A stretch of 64,000 nucleotides of DNA from Arthrobacter sp. U41 (GCF_001750145.1 NZ_CP015732.1:930001-994000), one strand, 5' to 3'; shown: positions 8,012 through 17,809, numbered from the stretch's first letter. Made by a program: numbers and translations. Notes: a model not told the origin generated them from the sequence alone.

Positions 8012-9654
8012 TTGCGCTCCTGTCCGCTGGCCGGCGGAACGCCGGCGGGGGCCGGGTCCGGCTCCGGCCGGGAGATCGCGGGAACCGGCGCGTCCTCCCC
8101 GAGGACCGCGTGAATGTACGAGGTCCGGTCCAGCATGTCGACGGCGGACTGGTCCGCCACCTTGAACAGCGGACCGGCGAAGAGCGTCAGCCCGACGCCG
8201 AGGATGACCAGGCCCAGGGTGGAGCCCACCATGGTTCGCGGCAGCAGCGTGACGTTCGTCTTTCCGGCCCGGTCGCCGGTGGCCGAATCCGCGGGATCCG
8301 CCAGCAGCACGGGATCGGGGTGTTCGGCGTCCTCGGGCTTGCGCCAGAAGGCACGGTTCCAGACCCTGGCGATGGCCAGCAGGGTCAGCAGGCTGGTCAG
8401 TACACCGCCGATCACCAGCGCAAGGGCCAGCGGAGTTCCGAGCTGGATGCCGGCCTGCATCAGGCCGACTTTGCCCAGGAAACCGGAGAACGGCGGGATG
8501 CCGGCCAGGTTCATGGCCGGGACGAAGAACAGCACCGCCAGCAGCGGGGACAGCTTTGCCAGTCCGGCGACACGGTCCATCGAGGAACTGCCGCCGCGGC
8601 GCTCAATCAGGCCGGTCACCAGGAACAGGCTGGTCTGGATCGTGATGTGGTGGGCGACGTAGAAAACGGCGGCGCCCAGGCCGGCCACCGAGGACATCGC
8701 CAGGCCAAAGACCATGTACCCGATGTGGCTGACCAGTGTGAAGGACAGGAGTCGTTTGATGTCGCTCTGGGCCAGGGCGCCAAGGATGCCCACCAGCATG
8801 GTCAGCAGGGCGGCGACCATCAGCGGGCCGTTGAACGTGTCTCCCGGGAACAGCAGTGTTTCGGTCCGGACCATGGCGTACACGCCCACCTTGGTCAGCA
8901 GGCCGGCGAACACCGCCGTGACCGGCGCCGGCGCCGTCGGGTAGGAGTCAGGCAGCCAGAACGACAGCGGGAACACGGCGGCCTTGATCCCGAACGCCAC
9001 GAGCAGCATCACGTGCAGCAGGTTCTGCGTGCCCTGGTCCAGGTCCGCGAGCTTGATGGCGAGGTCTGCCATGTTGATGGTTCCCGTGGCCCCGTAGATC
9101 ATCGCGATCGCGATCAGGAACAGCACGGAGGACACGACCGAGACCACCAGGTAGGTCACTCCGGCCCGGATCCGCGGGCCCGTGCCGCCGAGGGTCATCA
9201 GCACATAGCTGGCGGTCAGCAGGATCTCGAAGCCCACATACAGGTTGAAGAGGTCCCCGGAGAGGAAAGCGTTGGACACGCCCGCCACCAGGATCAGGTA
9301 AGTGGGGTGGAAGATTGAGACCGGCGCGTCCCGGTCGCCGTCGGCCATGCCCTGCCCGGTGGCGTAGACCAGCACGGCGAGGCTCACGGAGGATGACACC
9401 ACGAGCATCAGCGAGGAAAACTGGTCCACCACCATGACGATGCCCCACGGCGGGAGCCAACCGCCGATGTTCACCGCGGCGGTGCCACCCTCCCAGACGG
9501 AGGCCAGCAGCCAGCACTCCAGCAGCAGGGTCACGGAGAGCAGCACGATGCTGACGGTCCGCTGTGCCCGGGGATTCCGGATCAGCAGGAAGGTCAGGGC
9601 GGCGCCGAGCAGGGGAAGGATGACGGCGAGCGGGGCGAAACTGGCAATGTTCAC
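8008..9654 (-). CDS. mrpD: Mrp antiporter subunit D (NuoN/NuoM-like)
   Basis: A 548-residue polytopic membrane protein (about 14 helices) homologous to the proton-pumping subunits of complex I. Characteristic stretches are LYVGFEILLTASYVLMTLGG, FPLSFWLPDSYPTAPAPVTAVFAGLLTKVG with the conserved lysine, SDIKRLLSFTLVSHIGYM, and NLAGIPPFSGFLGKVGL. The C-terminal 100 residues hold a polar loop (KPEDAEHPDPVLLADPADSATGDRAGK) and a proline-rich tail. It overlaps mrpC and mrpE by four bases. Together with MrpA it forms the ion-translocating core that exchanges cytoplasmic Na+ for H+. Confidence 0.95.
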   Translation of the reverse strand: MNIASFAPLAVILPLLGAALTFLLIRNPRAQRTVSIVLLSVTLLLECWLLASVWEGGTAAVNIGGWLPPWGIVMVVDQFSSLMLVVSSSVSLAVLVYATGQGMADGDRDAPVSIFHPTYLILVAGVSNAFLSGDLFNLYVGFEILLTASYVLMTLGGTGPRIRAGVTYLVVSVVSSVLFLIAIAMIYGATGTINMADLAIKLADLDQGTQNLLHVMLLVAFGIKAAVFPLSFWLPDSYPTAPAPVTAVFAGLLTKVGVYAMVRTETLLFPGDTFNGPLMVAALLTMLVGILGALAQSDIKRLLSFTLVSHIGYMVFGLAMSSVAGLGAAVFYVAHHITIQTSLFLVTGLIERRGGSSSMDRVAGLAKLSPLLAVLFFVPAMNLAGIPPFSGFLGKVGLMQAGIQLGTPLALALVIGGVLTSLLTLLAIARVWNRAFWRKPEDAEHPDPVLLADPADSATGDRAGKTNVTLLPRTMVGSTLGLVILGVGLTLFAGPLFKVADQSAVDMLDRTSYIHAVLGEDAPVPAISRPEPDPAPAGVPPASGQERK

Positions 9655-10229
9655 TGTCCGCCTCCTTCCTGGCTGGGGGGCGCGACGTTCCGGGATCCGG
9701 GCTGTTCCTCCGAGGCGGCCACACCGGCATCGAGGGTGCGGTCGGCGACCTTGACGGTGGCTTCGGCCCCGGAAGGAACATCGGAGACCGATTGGCCGTC
9801 CGTGCCGATCATGGTCAGCGGGAATTCTGAGGTCTCCACCGGAATCACGGAGTCGTCCTCGGCGTCGAAGCTGGGGGTCTTGGCGACGCGGCGGTCTTCA
9901 GCGTCATCCTGGATTTCGTCCTGGCGGGCCAGCACCCAGGTGCGGTAGATGATGCCGAGCATAAACGCGGTGACGGCGAAGGAGATCACGATCGAAGTGA
10001 GGATCAGGGCCTGCGGCAGCGGGTCGTTGTACTCCGCGGGGTTGGTGTCCTTGCCGTACAGCGGCGCCAGACCCGCATAGCCGCCCGTGGTGAGGATCAG
10101 CAGGTTGGTGGCGTTGGCGAGCATCATCAGGCCCAGGAGGACGCGGGTGAGGCTGCGTTCCAGGAGCAGGTAGATGCCGCAGGCATACAGTGCACCCATC
10201 ACCGTCAGCAGGGTCAGATTGACGCTCAT
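9651..10229 (-). CDS. mrpC: Mrp antiporter subunit C (NuoK-like), with long C-terminal tail
   Basis: A 192-residue protein. Residues 1-105 form the three-helix NuoK-like unit (YACGIYLLLERSLTRVLLGLMMLANATNLLIL and DPLPQALILTSIVISFAVTAFMLGI). Family members are commonly about 115 residues. Here about 75 extra polar, acidic residues follow (DEIQDDAEDRRV, DAEDDSVIPVETSEF, ending SQEGGGQ), presumably cytoplasmic and of unknown role. It overlaps mrpA and mrpD by four bases. Confidence 0.93.
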   Translation of the reverse strand: MSVNLTLLTVMGALYACGIYLLLERSLTRVLLGLMMLANATNLLILTTGGYAGLAPLYGKDTNPAEYNDPLPQALILTSIVISFAVTAFMLGIIYRTWVLARQDEIQDDAEDRRVAKTPSFDAEDDSVIPVETSEFPLTMIGTDGQSVSDVPSGAEATVKVADRTLDAGVAASEEQPGSRNVAPPSQEGGGQ

Positions 10230-13200
10230 ACTCTCCCCTTGGCGGTGGTTTCGGCCGCTGTTGCGCCGGCCTCCTGCTCGTCGGACGGTCCTGCCGGGTC
10301 TTCCTCGAAGTGCTCGTCGATCTCGGCCCCCAGGCTGCGCAGCACATCCAGCACCAGGCCAACGACGACGATGTAGACGCCGATGTCGAAGATGGTGGAG
10401 GTGACGAACTTAACGTCGCCAAAGACCGGCAGCCAGAACTCGAGAATGGCGGTCTGGAAGACCTGGCCGCCCAGCAGCAGGGGCGCCACACCGGAGGCCG
10501 CCGCGGTGGCCAGGCCGATGCCCAGCAGGGCCCCGGCGCTGACCGGGGTGGCTTCGCGCAACTCGAAACGGCCGCCGGCCAGGTAGCGGATCGTGAGGGC
10601 CAGTCCGGCGGTGAGGCCGCCGGCGAAGCCTCCGCCGGGAAGGTTATGGCCGGCCAGCAGGAGGTAGACCGAGAAGACGATCATGGAGTGGAAGATGAGC
10701 CGCGTGACGACCTCGAAGATGATTGAGCGGCGTTCCGGGGCCAGGGTCCGCCCGGCCACGAGCCACGCATCGCGGCCGGAGGCGGCAAAGCGGCGGCTCA
10801 TGGCCAGCGCGGCGTCGTCGCGGGTTTTGCCCCGGCCGGCGCTGCGGCTCGGCTGCCGGCGCCCGACAGAGCCTTCCTCCACCGTGGCGGAAGTACTGAT
10901 CCGGTCCCCCCGGCCCCGGACGAAAATGAGGCTCGCGACCCCGGTGGCGGCCAGCGCCAGCACCGCAATTTCCCCGAAGGTGTCCCAGGCGCGGATATCC
11001 ACCAGGGTGACGTTGACGATGTTCAGGCCCCCGCCACCCTCGTAGGCCAGTTTCGGGTACTCGAGCGAGACGGGCGCCGCCACCCGGGCGCCCAGGGCGT
11101 AGATGGCGGCGAAGACCATGGTGATGCCGAACGCGGCGCCGATGATCACCCGGACCACGCGGTATTTGCCCCCGGTGCGGTCGCGCAGCTGCGCGGGGAG
11201 GCTGCGCATGGCGAGGACAAAGGCCACCAGGATGATGGTTTCCACCAGCATCTGGGTCAGCGCCAGGTCCGGCGCTCCCTGCAGCGCGAACATCAACGCG
11301 ATGCCGTAGCCGGAGACGGACACCATCAGGACGGCCAAAAAGCGCTTGTTGGCCCGTACGGCGGCCAGCGCGCTGATCACGATCCCGGCTCCCACCACGA
11401 GCTGCAGCGGGGCGTTGGGGTCGATGAAGTAGAGGTCTCCGGGCAGCGGCTTGTTGGCCAGCAGCAGCGCGGTCAGCGGCAGGGCGAACGCCACGGTCAG
11501 GATGACGGACAGGTAGAAGTACAGCGAACCCCGCTGGGTCCGGCCGGTGATCCAGACGGCGGCGTCGTCGAGGGCGCCGATCGCCAGCTGATAGCTGCGG
11601 TCGCCGTCGAGCCAGGCCGGGACCAGGCCCTGGAGCCGGGCGACGGCGTTGCGGCCGTAGAACATGGACAGGCCGAGCGCGAAGGTGATGGCGGTCAGCC
11701 CCAGGGCGGGGGTCACGCCATGCCACAGCGCCAGGTGCCCGGCGGCGGCCGCCGGGTCCTCGCCGTCGGGCACGAACAGCGCCGCGTACGGCTGGATCCA
11801 GCCGTCCACCGATGCCGGCCACAGCCCGTAGACAATGGTCAGCAGGCTCAGGATGGCAGGGGCGGCCAGAAATGCTGGCTTGATCGGTTTGAACGGGGTA
11901 CTCTCGACGCCGGGCTTCACGGCAAAGGCGCCCCACATGAACCGTGCACTGTAGGCGAAGGCCAGGATGGATCCCAGGACCAGGCCCGCCAGGATCGCCA
12001 GCCCCCACGGGCCGGCCGAGGCGTCGGTGCTGTAGTGGACGAACGCTTCGAACACCGATTCCTTCGCCACGAAGCCGGCCAGCGGCGGGATGCCGGCCAT
12101 CGAGGCGGCCCCGATCGCGGCCACGATCGCGAGGGCGCGGGAAGAACGGTAGACGCCGGATAGTTTGCGGATGTCACGGGTTCCGGCCTGATGGTCAATG
12201 ATGCCCACCACCAGGAAGAGGGTGGCCTTGAAGAGTCCGTGCGCCAGGAGCAGGGCGAGGCCGGCCAGCGCCGCATCGGGTTTACCGAGGCCCACGACCA
12301 TGGTCAGGAAGCCGAGCTGGCTGACCGTGCCGTAGGCCAGGATGAGCTTGATGTCCGTCTGCCTCAGCGCCCGGTAGCCGCCGACCAGCATGGTGGCCAG
12401 GCCAAAACCGAGCACCACCGGCAGCCAGTAGGGGGTTTCCGCGAACCCGGGCGCCAGCCGCGCCACGAGGTAGATGCCTGCCTTGACCATGGCCGCCGCG
12501 TGCAGGTAGGCGCTCACCGGGGTGGGGGCCGCCATGGCGCCGGGGAGACAGAAGTGGAAGGGGACGAGCGCCGATTTGGTGATCGCACCGACCAGGATGA
12601 GAACGACGGCGGCGGCCACGGCTCCGGCGGCGGGCCCGGTGACGAGGGTTGGTGCCAGTTCCAGGATGGTGGAGATCCGGTACGTTCCGGCGTTGAAGCC
12701 CAGGACGATCAGGCCCACCAGCATCGTCAGTCCGCCGGCGGTGGTCACCACGAGGGCCTGCAACGCGGAACGTCGTGCTGAGAGCCTGGTCCGGGCGTAG
12801 CCGATCAGCAGGTAGGACAGGACCGTGGTCAGCTCCCAGAAGATGAACATCAGGAGCAGGTCATCGGCCGTCACCAGGCCGAACATGGCCCCGGCGAAGG
12901 CGAGCAGCTGGGCGCCAAACCCGCCGAGGTATTCATCCTTGTCCTTGAAGTACCGGGCGCAGTAGACGAGGACCAGCGCGCCCACGCCGAGGACGAGCAG
13001 GGACATCACCCAGACCAGGGCGTCCATCCGGAAGGCGAGCTCAATCTTCAGCTCGGGGATCCAGGGCAGGACTTCGGCCGTTCCGGTGTTGGCGCTTCCG
13101 CCGCCCTGGACCGAGCCGGCGCCGGAATACACGGCTCCATGCTGCAGCATCAGCCAGGCGAACGAGCCCGCGGGCACCGCGGCGAGGGCGTAAAACGAAT

Positions 13201-13273
13201 TCCGGCCGAACTTCCGGAAGAGAAATGGCGCCACAGCAGCCACCGCAAAGTGCACGGCAAGGACTGTGATCAC
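10226..13273 (-). CDS. mrpA: Mrp antiporter subunit A with fused MrpB domain
   Basis: A 1015-residue polytopic protein, first gene of the Mrp operon. The NuoL-like part contains FWELTTVLSYLLIGY, ITKSALVPFHFCLPGAMAAPTPVSAYLHAAAMVKAG, TDIKLILAYGTVSQLGF, the typical MrpA/NuoL motifs. After a polar linker (about 790-850) a MrpB-like domain follows: FEVVTRLIFHSMIVFSVYLLLAGHNLPGGGFAGGLTAGL. No separate mrpB gene is present, so the six genes here encode all seven subunits. I chose GTG at 13273, with GGAG six bases upstream, over an ATG at 13330 that has no ribosome-binding site and adds 19 polar residues. The operon promoter should lie in 13274-13426; no clear box was picked. Confidence 0.93.
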   Translation of the reverse strand: MITVLAVHFAVAAVAPFLFRKFGRNSFYALAAVPAGSFAWLMLQHGAVYSGAGSVQGGGSANTGTAEVLPWIPELKIELAFRMDALVWVMSLLVLGVGALVLVYCARYFKDKDEYLGGFGAQLLAFAGAMFGLVTADDLLLMFIFWELTTVLSYLLIGYARTRLSARRSALQALVVTTAGGLTMLVGLIVLGFNAGTYRISTILELAPTLVTGPAAGAVAAAVVLILVGAITKSALVPFHFCLPGAMAAPTPVSAYLHAAAMVKAGIYLVARLAPGFAETPYWLPVVLGFGLATMLVGGYRALRQTDIKLILAYGTVSQLGFLTMVVGLGKPDAALAGLALLLAHGLFKATLFLVVGIIDHQAGTRDIRKLSGVYRSSRALAIVAAIGAASMAGIPPLAGFVAKESVFEAFVHYSTDASAGPWGLAILAGLVLGSILAFAYSARFMWGAFAVKPGVESTPFKPIKPAFLAAPAILSLLTIVYGLWPASVDGWIQPYAALFVPDGEDPAAAAGHLALWHGVTPALGLTAITFALGLSMFYGRNAVARLQGLVPAWLDGDRSYQLAIGALDDAAVWITGRTQRGSLYFYLSVILTVAFALPLTALLLANKPLPGDLYFIDPNAPLQLVVGAGIVISALAAVRANKRFLAVLMVSVSGYGIALMFALQGAPDLALTQMLVETIILVAFVLAMRSLPAQLRDRTGGKYRVVRVIIGAAFGITMVFAAIYALGARVAAPVSLEYPKLAYEGGGGLNIVNVTLVDIRAWDTFGEIAVLALAATGVASLIFVRGRGDRISTSATVEEGSVGRRQPSRSAGRGKTRDDAALAMSRRFAASGRDAWLVAGRTLAPERRSIIFEVVTRLIFHSMIVFSVYLLLAGHNLPGGGFAGGLTAGLALTIRYLAGGRFELREATPVSAGALLGIGLATAAASGVAPLLLGGQVFQTAILEFWLPVFGDVKFVTSTIFDIGVYIVVVGLVLDVLRSLGAEIDEHFEEDPAGPSDEQEAGATAAETTAKGRV

Positions 13274-13426
13274 TGGTGTCTCCGCAACGTCAGGAATTCG
13301 ATTGTCAAAAAGTTGGAGCAGGCGGGGCATTAGTTAGGTTCAGTCCGGACAGTTTACCAAGCGTGGACAAATTCTTTTCGCAGCATGCGTCCCGGCCCCG
13401 CGCCGACTGCGGATAACATTCCAGCT

Positions 13427-14830
13427 ATGAACTCCGCCGCTCCCCCAGAAGCCATGCGTCCCGGCTCGGAACTGGAATCCGGAGACCGGGTCTCCCAGAA
13501 GGGCCGCATCCTCGCCTGGGCAGCGTGGGACTGGGGTTCGGCCGCCTTCAACGCGGTGATGACCACCTTTGTGTTCACCGTGTACCTGACGTCCAACGCC
13601 TTCGGCGGGGAGGACCGTGCCTCTGCTGTCCTGGGCGGTGCACTCGCCATCGCCGGCGCCGCCGTCGCGCTGCTGGCACCGGTCACCGGGCAACGCTCCG
13701 ATACCGGCGGGCGCCGGAAGCTCTGGCTGGGAGTCAACACCGGCGCCGTCGCGCTCCTCACCGCGCTGTGCTTTTTCGTCTTTCCGCGCCCGGAGTTCCT
13801 GCTGCTCGGCGTGACGCTGATCGCGCTGGGCAATGTCTTCTTCGAATTTGCGGGCGTGAACTACAACGCCATGCTTGCCCAGATCTCCACCCCGCGGAAC
13901 ATCGGCAAGGTCAGCGGCTTCGGCTGGGGCATGGGATACCTCGGCGGCATCGTGGCCCTGCTGCTGGTGCTCCAGCTGTTTGTCCAGCCCAGCTTCGAAT
14001 GGTTTGGCTCCTCGACAGAGGACGGCCTGAATATCCGCCTGGTCGCGGTGTTCTCGGCCCTGTGGTTCTTCATCTTCGCGTTGCCCGTGCTGTTCGCCGT
14101 GCCGGAGCTTCCCAAAACCAGGCGCGGCTCGGGCCTCGGATTCCTGGCTTCCTACGGCCTGCTGCTGCGACGGATCAGGGCAATCTACCGGACCAGTCCG
14201 CACACCATTTACTTCCTGCTCGCCAGTGCGGTCTTCCGGGACGGGCTGGCCGCGGTGTTCACCTTCGGCGGCATCATCGCCGCGGGCACGTTCGGCTTCG
14301 AGCTCAAGGACGTCATTTTCTTCGCGATCTTCGGGAACGTCGTTGCCGCGGTCGGCGCCATTATCGGCGGCTTCCTCGATGACCGGGTCGGGCCGAAGGC
14401 GGTCATCATCGGTTCGCTGCTCGGGCTGCTGATGGCCGGCTCCGTGATCGTGGCCCTGGGCAACGGGAACTATTCCATCTTCGGCATGGACTGGGCCGGC
14501 AGCACCACATTCTGGATCTTTGGCCTGTTTCTGTGCCTTTTTGTCGGACCGGCACAGTCCTCCTCGCGGGCCTACCTGGCCCGGCTTGCCCCGCACGGCG
14601 AGTCCGGGGAGCTGTTTGGCCTGTACGCCACCACCGGCCGGGCCGTCAGCTTCCTCGCCCCGGCGCTGTTCACGCTGTGCATTGTGATCGCCGCCCCGCT
14701 TGTGGAGCCCGGCGGGGCGCAGCGCTGGGGCATCCTCGGCATCATGGTGGTGCTGCTGGCCGGGCTGCTGCTGCTGCTCCCGGTCAAGGCACCGGAGGAG
14801 ACCGAAATCGCCGTCGTCCCCGCCGCCTGA
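13427..14830 (+). CDS. UMF1-family MFS permease (Atg22-like)
   Basis: A 467-residue, roughly 12-helix permease. The start WAAWDWGSAAFNAVMTTFVFTVYL and the paired motifs AIAGAAVALLAPVTGQRSDTGGRRKLWL and GNVFFEFAGVNYNAML mark the UMF1/Atg22-like branch of the major facilitator superfamily. Substrate is unknown; fungal Atg22 exports amino acids, but bacterial members are uncharacterised. ATG 13427 is preferred over an in-frame ATG at 13385. There is no ribosome-binding site; a TAACAT box (13414-13419) ends seven bases before it, suggesting a leaderless mRNA. It is divergent from mrpA and 39 bases upstream of khtT. Confidence 0.82.
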   Translation: MNSAAPPEAMRPGSELESGDRVSQKGRILAWAAWDWGSAAFNAVMTTFVFTVYLTSNAFGGEDRASAVLGGALAIAGAAVALLAPVTGQRSDTGGRRKLWLGVNTGAVALLTALCFFVFPRPEFLLLGVTLIALGNVFFEFAGVNYNAMLAQISTPRNIGKVSGFGWGMGYLGGIVALLLVLQLFVQPSFEWFGSSTEDGLNIRLVAVFSALWFFIFALPVLFAVPELPKTRRGSGLGFLASYGLLLRRIRAIYRTSPHTIYFLLASAVFRDGLAAVFTFGGIIAAGTFGFELKDVIFFAIFGNVVAAVGAIIGGFLDDRVGPKAVIIGSLLGLLMAGSVIVALGNGNYSIFGMDWAGSTTFWIFGLFLCLFVGPAQSSSRAYLARLAPHGESGELFGLYATTGRAVSFLAPALFTLCIVIAAPLVEPGGAQRWGILGIMVVLLAGLLLLLPVKAPEETEIAVVPAA

Positions 14831-14869
14831 AGCAACCCGAAAAGCGGTCCGGCGCACTAGGCTGGAGGA

Positions 14870-15352
14870 ATGAACGTGGATGAAACAGACCTCCCGGGAC
14901 TGGGCCGGCGCAAAGACTTCATGACCGCCTCCGGGCGGCGGATCGGCGTCGTGGAATACCGCGAAGGCCAAACCGAACTGATCGTCTCCACGTGGGATGA
15001 TCCGGACACCTGCCAGGCGTCCATTCCGCTGACCGCCGACGAAGCCGCCGCGCTGGGGAACCTGCTTGGCGGACAGCGGCTGGCCCAGCAGCTCTCCGAA
15101 GCCCACCGCGAGGTCCCGGGCATTGTCACCCGGCAGTTCTCAATCGCTGCCGACTCCCCGTTTCATAACCAGCCGATGGGCAAGGCAGCCATCCGGACCC
15201 GCAGTGGCGTCTCGATCGTCGCCATCATGCGCGAGGGCGAGGTGCTCCCCTCCCCGGGACCGGACGTCGTCCTGCACCCCGGCGACCTCCTCGTTGCCGT
15301 AGGAACGCAAGAAGGCCTGGACACGGCGGCCCGCATCCTGCGCAACGGCTGA
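14870..15352 (+). CDS. khtT: KhtT-like regulatory subunit with TrkA-C (RCK_C) domain
   Basis: A 160-residue cytoplasmic protein. The C-terminal half (about 88-158) is a TrkA_C/RCK_C domain: KAAIRTRSGVSIVAIMREGEVLPSPGPDVVLHPGDLLVAVGTQEGLD. The N-terminal half (RRIGVVEYREGQTELIVS, ASIPLTADEAAALGNLLGG) matches the KhtT family. By family, KhtT controls the KhtU K+/H+ antiporter in response to ligands such as cyclic-di-AMP or pH. The antiporter gene follows after four bases. GGAGGA immediately precedes the ATG, but a TAGGCT -10-like box (14858-14863) ends only six bases upstream, so transcription may begin at the ATG itself. Confidence 0.85.
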   Translation: MNVDETDLPGLGRRKDFMTASGRRIGVVEYREGQTELIVSTWDDPDTCQASIPLTADEAAALGNLLGGQRLAQQLSEAHREVPGIVTRQFSIAADSPFHNQPMGKAAIRTRSGVSIVAIMREGEVLPSPGPDVVLHPGDLLVAVGTQEGLDTAARILRNG

Positions 15353-15356
15353 CGGT

Positions 15357-16553
15357 ATGGATCCGCTCGCACTGACCCTGATAGAGCTCGGGGCCGTCGT
15401 CTTTTGCCTCGGCCTGCTGGCGAGGCTGGCCGGGCGGATCGGCATGTCCCCTATACCGCTGTACCTCATCGGCGGCCTGTTCTTCGGCGCCGGCGGCATC
15501 GTCAAACTCGAAGGCATGCACGAATTCACCCATCTCTCGAGTGAGATCGGTGTCATCCTCCTGCTGCTTATGCTCGGATTGGAATATACGGCGGCGGAGC
15601 TGGTCACGGGGCTGCGCCGTTCCTGGCAGGCCGGTGTCCTGGACCTGGTCCTGAACTTTCTGCCGGGCGCAATCCTCGCGGTCCTGCTGGGCTGGGGACC
15701 CGTCGGAGCCATGGTGATGGGCGGTGTCACCTACATTTCGTCCTCGGGGATCGCTGCCAAGGTGATTACGGACCTTGGGCGGATCGGTAACCGCGAAACC
15801 CCGGTGGTGCTCTCGATCCTCGTTTTCGAGGACCTCGCGATGGCGGTCTACCTGCCGATCCTTACGGCGACCCTGGCCGGCGTCAGCTTCGTTGTGGGGC
15901 TGCAGACCGTCGGGATCTCACTCGCCGTCGTCACGGTGGTGCTGCTGGTGGCACTGCGCCACGGGCACCACGTGTCCAAAGCCGTGCACAGCGAGAACTC
16001 CGAGGTGTTCCTGCTCAACCTGCTGGGGGCCGCGCTGCTGGTCGCGGGGCTGGCCTCGGCCCTGCAGGTCTCCGCTGCGGTGGGGGCCTTTATGCTCGGA
16101 ATCGCCATCTCGGGTGCCACCGCGCACAGCGCCACCAGAATTCTTGAGCCGTTGCGGGACCTCTTCGCCGCCATTTTCTTCGTGGTCTTTGGCCTCAATA
16201 CCGATCCCAGCACCATCCCGCCCGTGCTCGGCTGGGCCCTGCTGCTGGCCTTCGTGACCGCGGCCACCAAGATGGTCACCGGGATCTGGGCGGCGAAGCG
16301 CGCCGGGATCGGCCTGCCTGGGCGTTTCCGCGCCGGCGCGGCGCTGATCGCCCGCGGCGAGTTCTCGATCGTCATTGCCGGCCTCGCGGTCGCCTCGGGC
16401 GTGGTGCCCCAGGAACTCGCTGCCCTGGCCACCGCCTACGTGCTGATCATGGCCGTGACCGGCCCGCTTGCCGCCCGGTTCGTCGAACCGGTGGTGGCAA
16501 TGCTGCGCCGCCCGGCCAAACCGCCCGCCGTCCGGACCGCCGACGGAATCTAG
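15357..16553 (+). CDS. khtU: KhtU-like cation:proton antiporter (CPA2)
   Basis: A 398-residue membrane antiporter of the CPA2/Kef family. It shows about 12 hydrophobic segments and the motifs [50 protein letters not shown] and [15 protein letters not shown]; the FED acidic pair lies in the transport core. [20 protein letters not shown] near the end is the family's conserved late helix. It has no fused TrkA domain, consistent with control by the separately encoded KhtT-like protein just upstream. Predicted role: K+ (or Na+) efflux in exchange for protons. Its TAG stop overlaps the dcd stop on the other strand within the palindrome CTAG. Confidence 0.88.
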   Translation: MDPLALTLIELGAVVFCLGLLARLAGRIGMSPIPLYLIGGLFFGAGGIVKLEGMHEFTHLSSEIGVILLLLMLGLEYTAAELVTGLRRSWQAGVLDLVLNFLPGAILAVLLGWGPVGAMVMGGVTYISSSGIAAKVITDLGRIGNRETPVVLSILVFEDLAMAVYLPILTATLAGVSFVVGLQTVGISLAVVTVVLLVALRHGHHVSKAVHSENSEVFLLNLLGAALLVAGLASALQVSAAVGAFMLGIAISGATAHSATRILEPLRDLFAAIFFVVFGLNTDPSTIPPVLGWALLLAFVTAATKMVTGIWAAKRAGIGLPGRFRAGAALIARGEFSIVIAGLAVASGVVPQELAALATAYVLIMAVTGPLAARFVEPVVAMLRRPAKPPAVRTADGI

Positions 16554-17125
16554 ACCTCGGTGCGGTGGAAGTTCAAGTGGCTGCGGCTCGCCGTCGGGCC
16601 GCGCTGGCCCTGGTAGCGGCTGCCGTACGGGCCGGATCCGTAGGGGTGCTCCGCGGCCGAGGTGAGCCGGAAGAAGCACAACTGGCCGATCTTCATGCCC
16701 GGCCACAGCTTGATTGGCAACGTCGCCATGTTGGACAGCTCCAGGGTCACGTGGCCGGAGAAGCCGGGATCGATGAATCCCGCCGTCGAGTGGGTGAGCA
16801 GGCCAAGCCGGCCCAGCGAGGACTTGCCCTCGAGCCGGGCGGCGATATCGTCGGGGAGCGTCACGGTCTCATAGGTGGAGCCCAGCACGAATTCCCCGGG
16901 GTGCAGGATAAAGGGTTCGCCGCGCTCAACCTCCACCAGGCGGGTCAGTTCGGGCTGTTCCTCCGCGGGGTCGATGTGGGCGTACTTGTGGTTGTCGAAG
17001 AGCCGGAAGAACTTATCGATCCGGACGTCCACCGAGGAGGGCTGGACCATGGCAGGGTCGAACGGCTCCAGAACGATCCGTTGGGAGTCAATTTCGGCAC
17101 GAATGTCGCGGTCAGAGATCAGCAC
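16550..17125 (-). CDS. dcd: dCTP deaminase (probably bifunctional dCTP deaminase/dUTPase)
   Basis: A 191-residue cytoplasmic enzyme that makes dUTP, or dUMP in the bifunctional type, from dCTP for thymidylate synthesis. Family motifs are clear: [57 protein letters not shown] and [13 protein letters not shown]. The catalytic glutamate lies in the [10 protein letters not shown] segment. Length matches the actinobacterial enzyme of about 190 residues, which in Mycobacterium tuberculosis is bifunctional; that assignment here is by analogy. The start is GTG at 17125 ([13 protein letters not shown]). Convergent with khtU. Confidence 0.96.
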   Translation of the reverse strand: MLISDRDIRAEIDSQRIVLEPFDPAMVQPSSVDVRIDKFFRLFDNHKYAHIDPAEEQPELTRLVEVERGEPFILHPGEFVLGSTYETVTLPDDIAARLEGKSSLGRLGLLTHSTAGFIDPGFSGHVTLELSNMATLPIKLWPGMKIGQLCFFRLTSAAEHPYGSGPYGSRYQGQRGPTASRSHLNFHRTEV

Positions 17126-17188
17126 AGTCCCAAATTACCGTACTCGCCCGGGTCACCCGTGCGCCGGGCCAGTATTACAGCCCTTGCC

Positions 17189-17632
17189 TTACAGCTCTGC
17201 CCGGTCCTCAAGGACCGACTTGAGCTGCTCGAGCTGGCAGACTTCAGCCTTCATCCGCCGACGGAAGGGTGACTTCAGCCGGGCCAGGAAGCCCCGGGGC
17301 TCACTTTCCAGGGCGAAACGGACGCGGGTGCTCCCGCCTTCGGTGCTCAGGTAGTAGCCGCCGCGTGTCCGCTCGGGACCGGCAAGGACCCGGTACTGGA
17401 TCTCCGCACCCGGCCGCGCCTCGGTGATCTCGAAATCTCCACAGACGGTCCGTCCGCCGGGACCCGCGATGGTCTGGCGGTACACGGCACCTCTGGAACC
17501 GGCAGCGCCGGATTCCAGTTCAATGCTGTGGACGCCGGACCGCCAGCTCGGCAGGTTCCGGGCGTCGAGCAGGAAGTCGTACACGCTCATGGCATCCCGC
17601 TTGATGACGACGTCGTATTCTGCGATGGCCAC
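17189..17632 (-). CDS. SRPBCC (START-like) family protein
   Basis: A 147-residue protein with the START/polyketide-cyclase-like fold. It shows the N-terminal strand-helix EYDVVIKRDAMSVYDFLLDARNLPSWRSGVHSIELES, then FEITEARPGAEIQYRVLAGPERTRGGYYLS and the C-terminal long helix RRMKAEVCQLEQLKSVLEDRAEL. Such proteins bind hydrophobic ligands in a cavity; no substrate or partner is evident. The start is GTG at 17632 with AAGGATTT upstream. It is upstream of dcd on the same strand with a 63-base gap, so co-transcription is possible. Confidence 0.85.
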   Translation of the reverse strand: MAIAEYDVVIKRDAMSVYDFLLDARNLPSWRSGVHSIELESGAAGSRGAVYRQTIAGPGGRTVCGDFEITEARPGAEIQYRVLAGPERTRGGYYLSTEGGSTRVRFALESEPRGFLARLKSPFRRRMKAEVCQLEQLKSVLEDRAEL

Positions 17633-17713
17633 GGAAATCCTTGCTCGGCGGACGGCTGATGGGCGTAGCCCGCTTCCCCGGAACTGCAGCTAACTCCTTC
17701 AGGATAGACAGCC

Positions 17714-17748
17714 AGGCCCGTCCCCGCGCATTGCGGGGACGGGCCTTT
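17714..17748. terminator. Intrinsic terminator-like hairpin
   Basis: Perfect 14-bp stem: left arm 17714-17727 (AGGCCCGTCCCCGC), loop GCATT, right arm 17733-17746, then TT. It lies upstream of the SRPBCC gene and would stop plus-strand transcription before the tRNA; no plus-strand gene precedes it here. Confidence 0.6.
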
Positions 17749-17809
17749 ATCGAAGAGTTACCGGACTCACCGGTTTATGTACTGGCCCGTGACTACCGCC
17801 CCGAACACG

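Noticed and set aside
10226..13330. MrpA start at ATG 13330
   Set aside because: No ribosome-binding site and an atypical polar N-terminus; GTG 13273 has GGAG at six bases and begins with the family's hydrophobic start.
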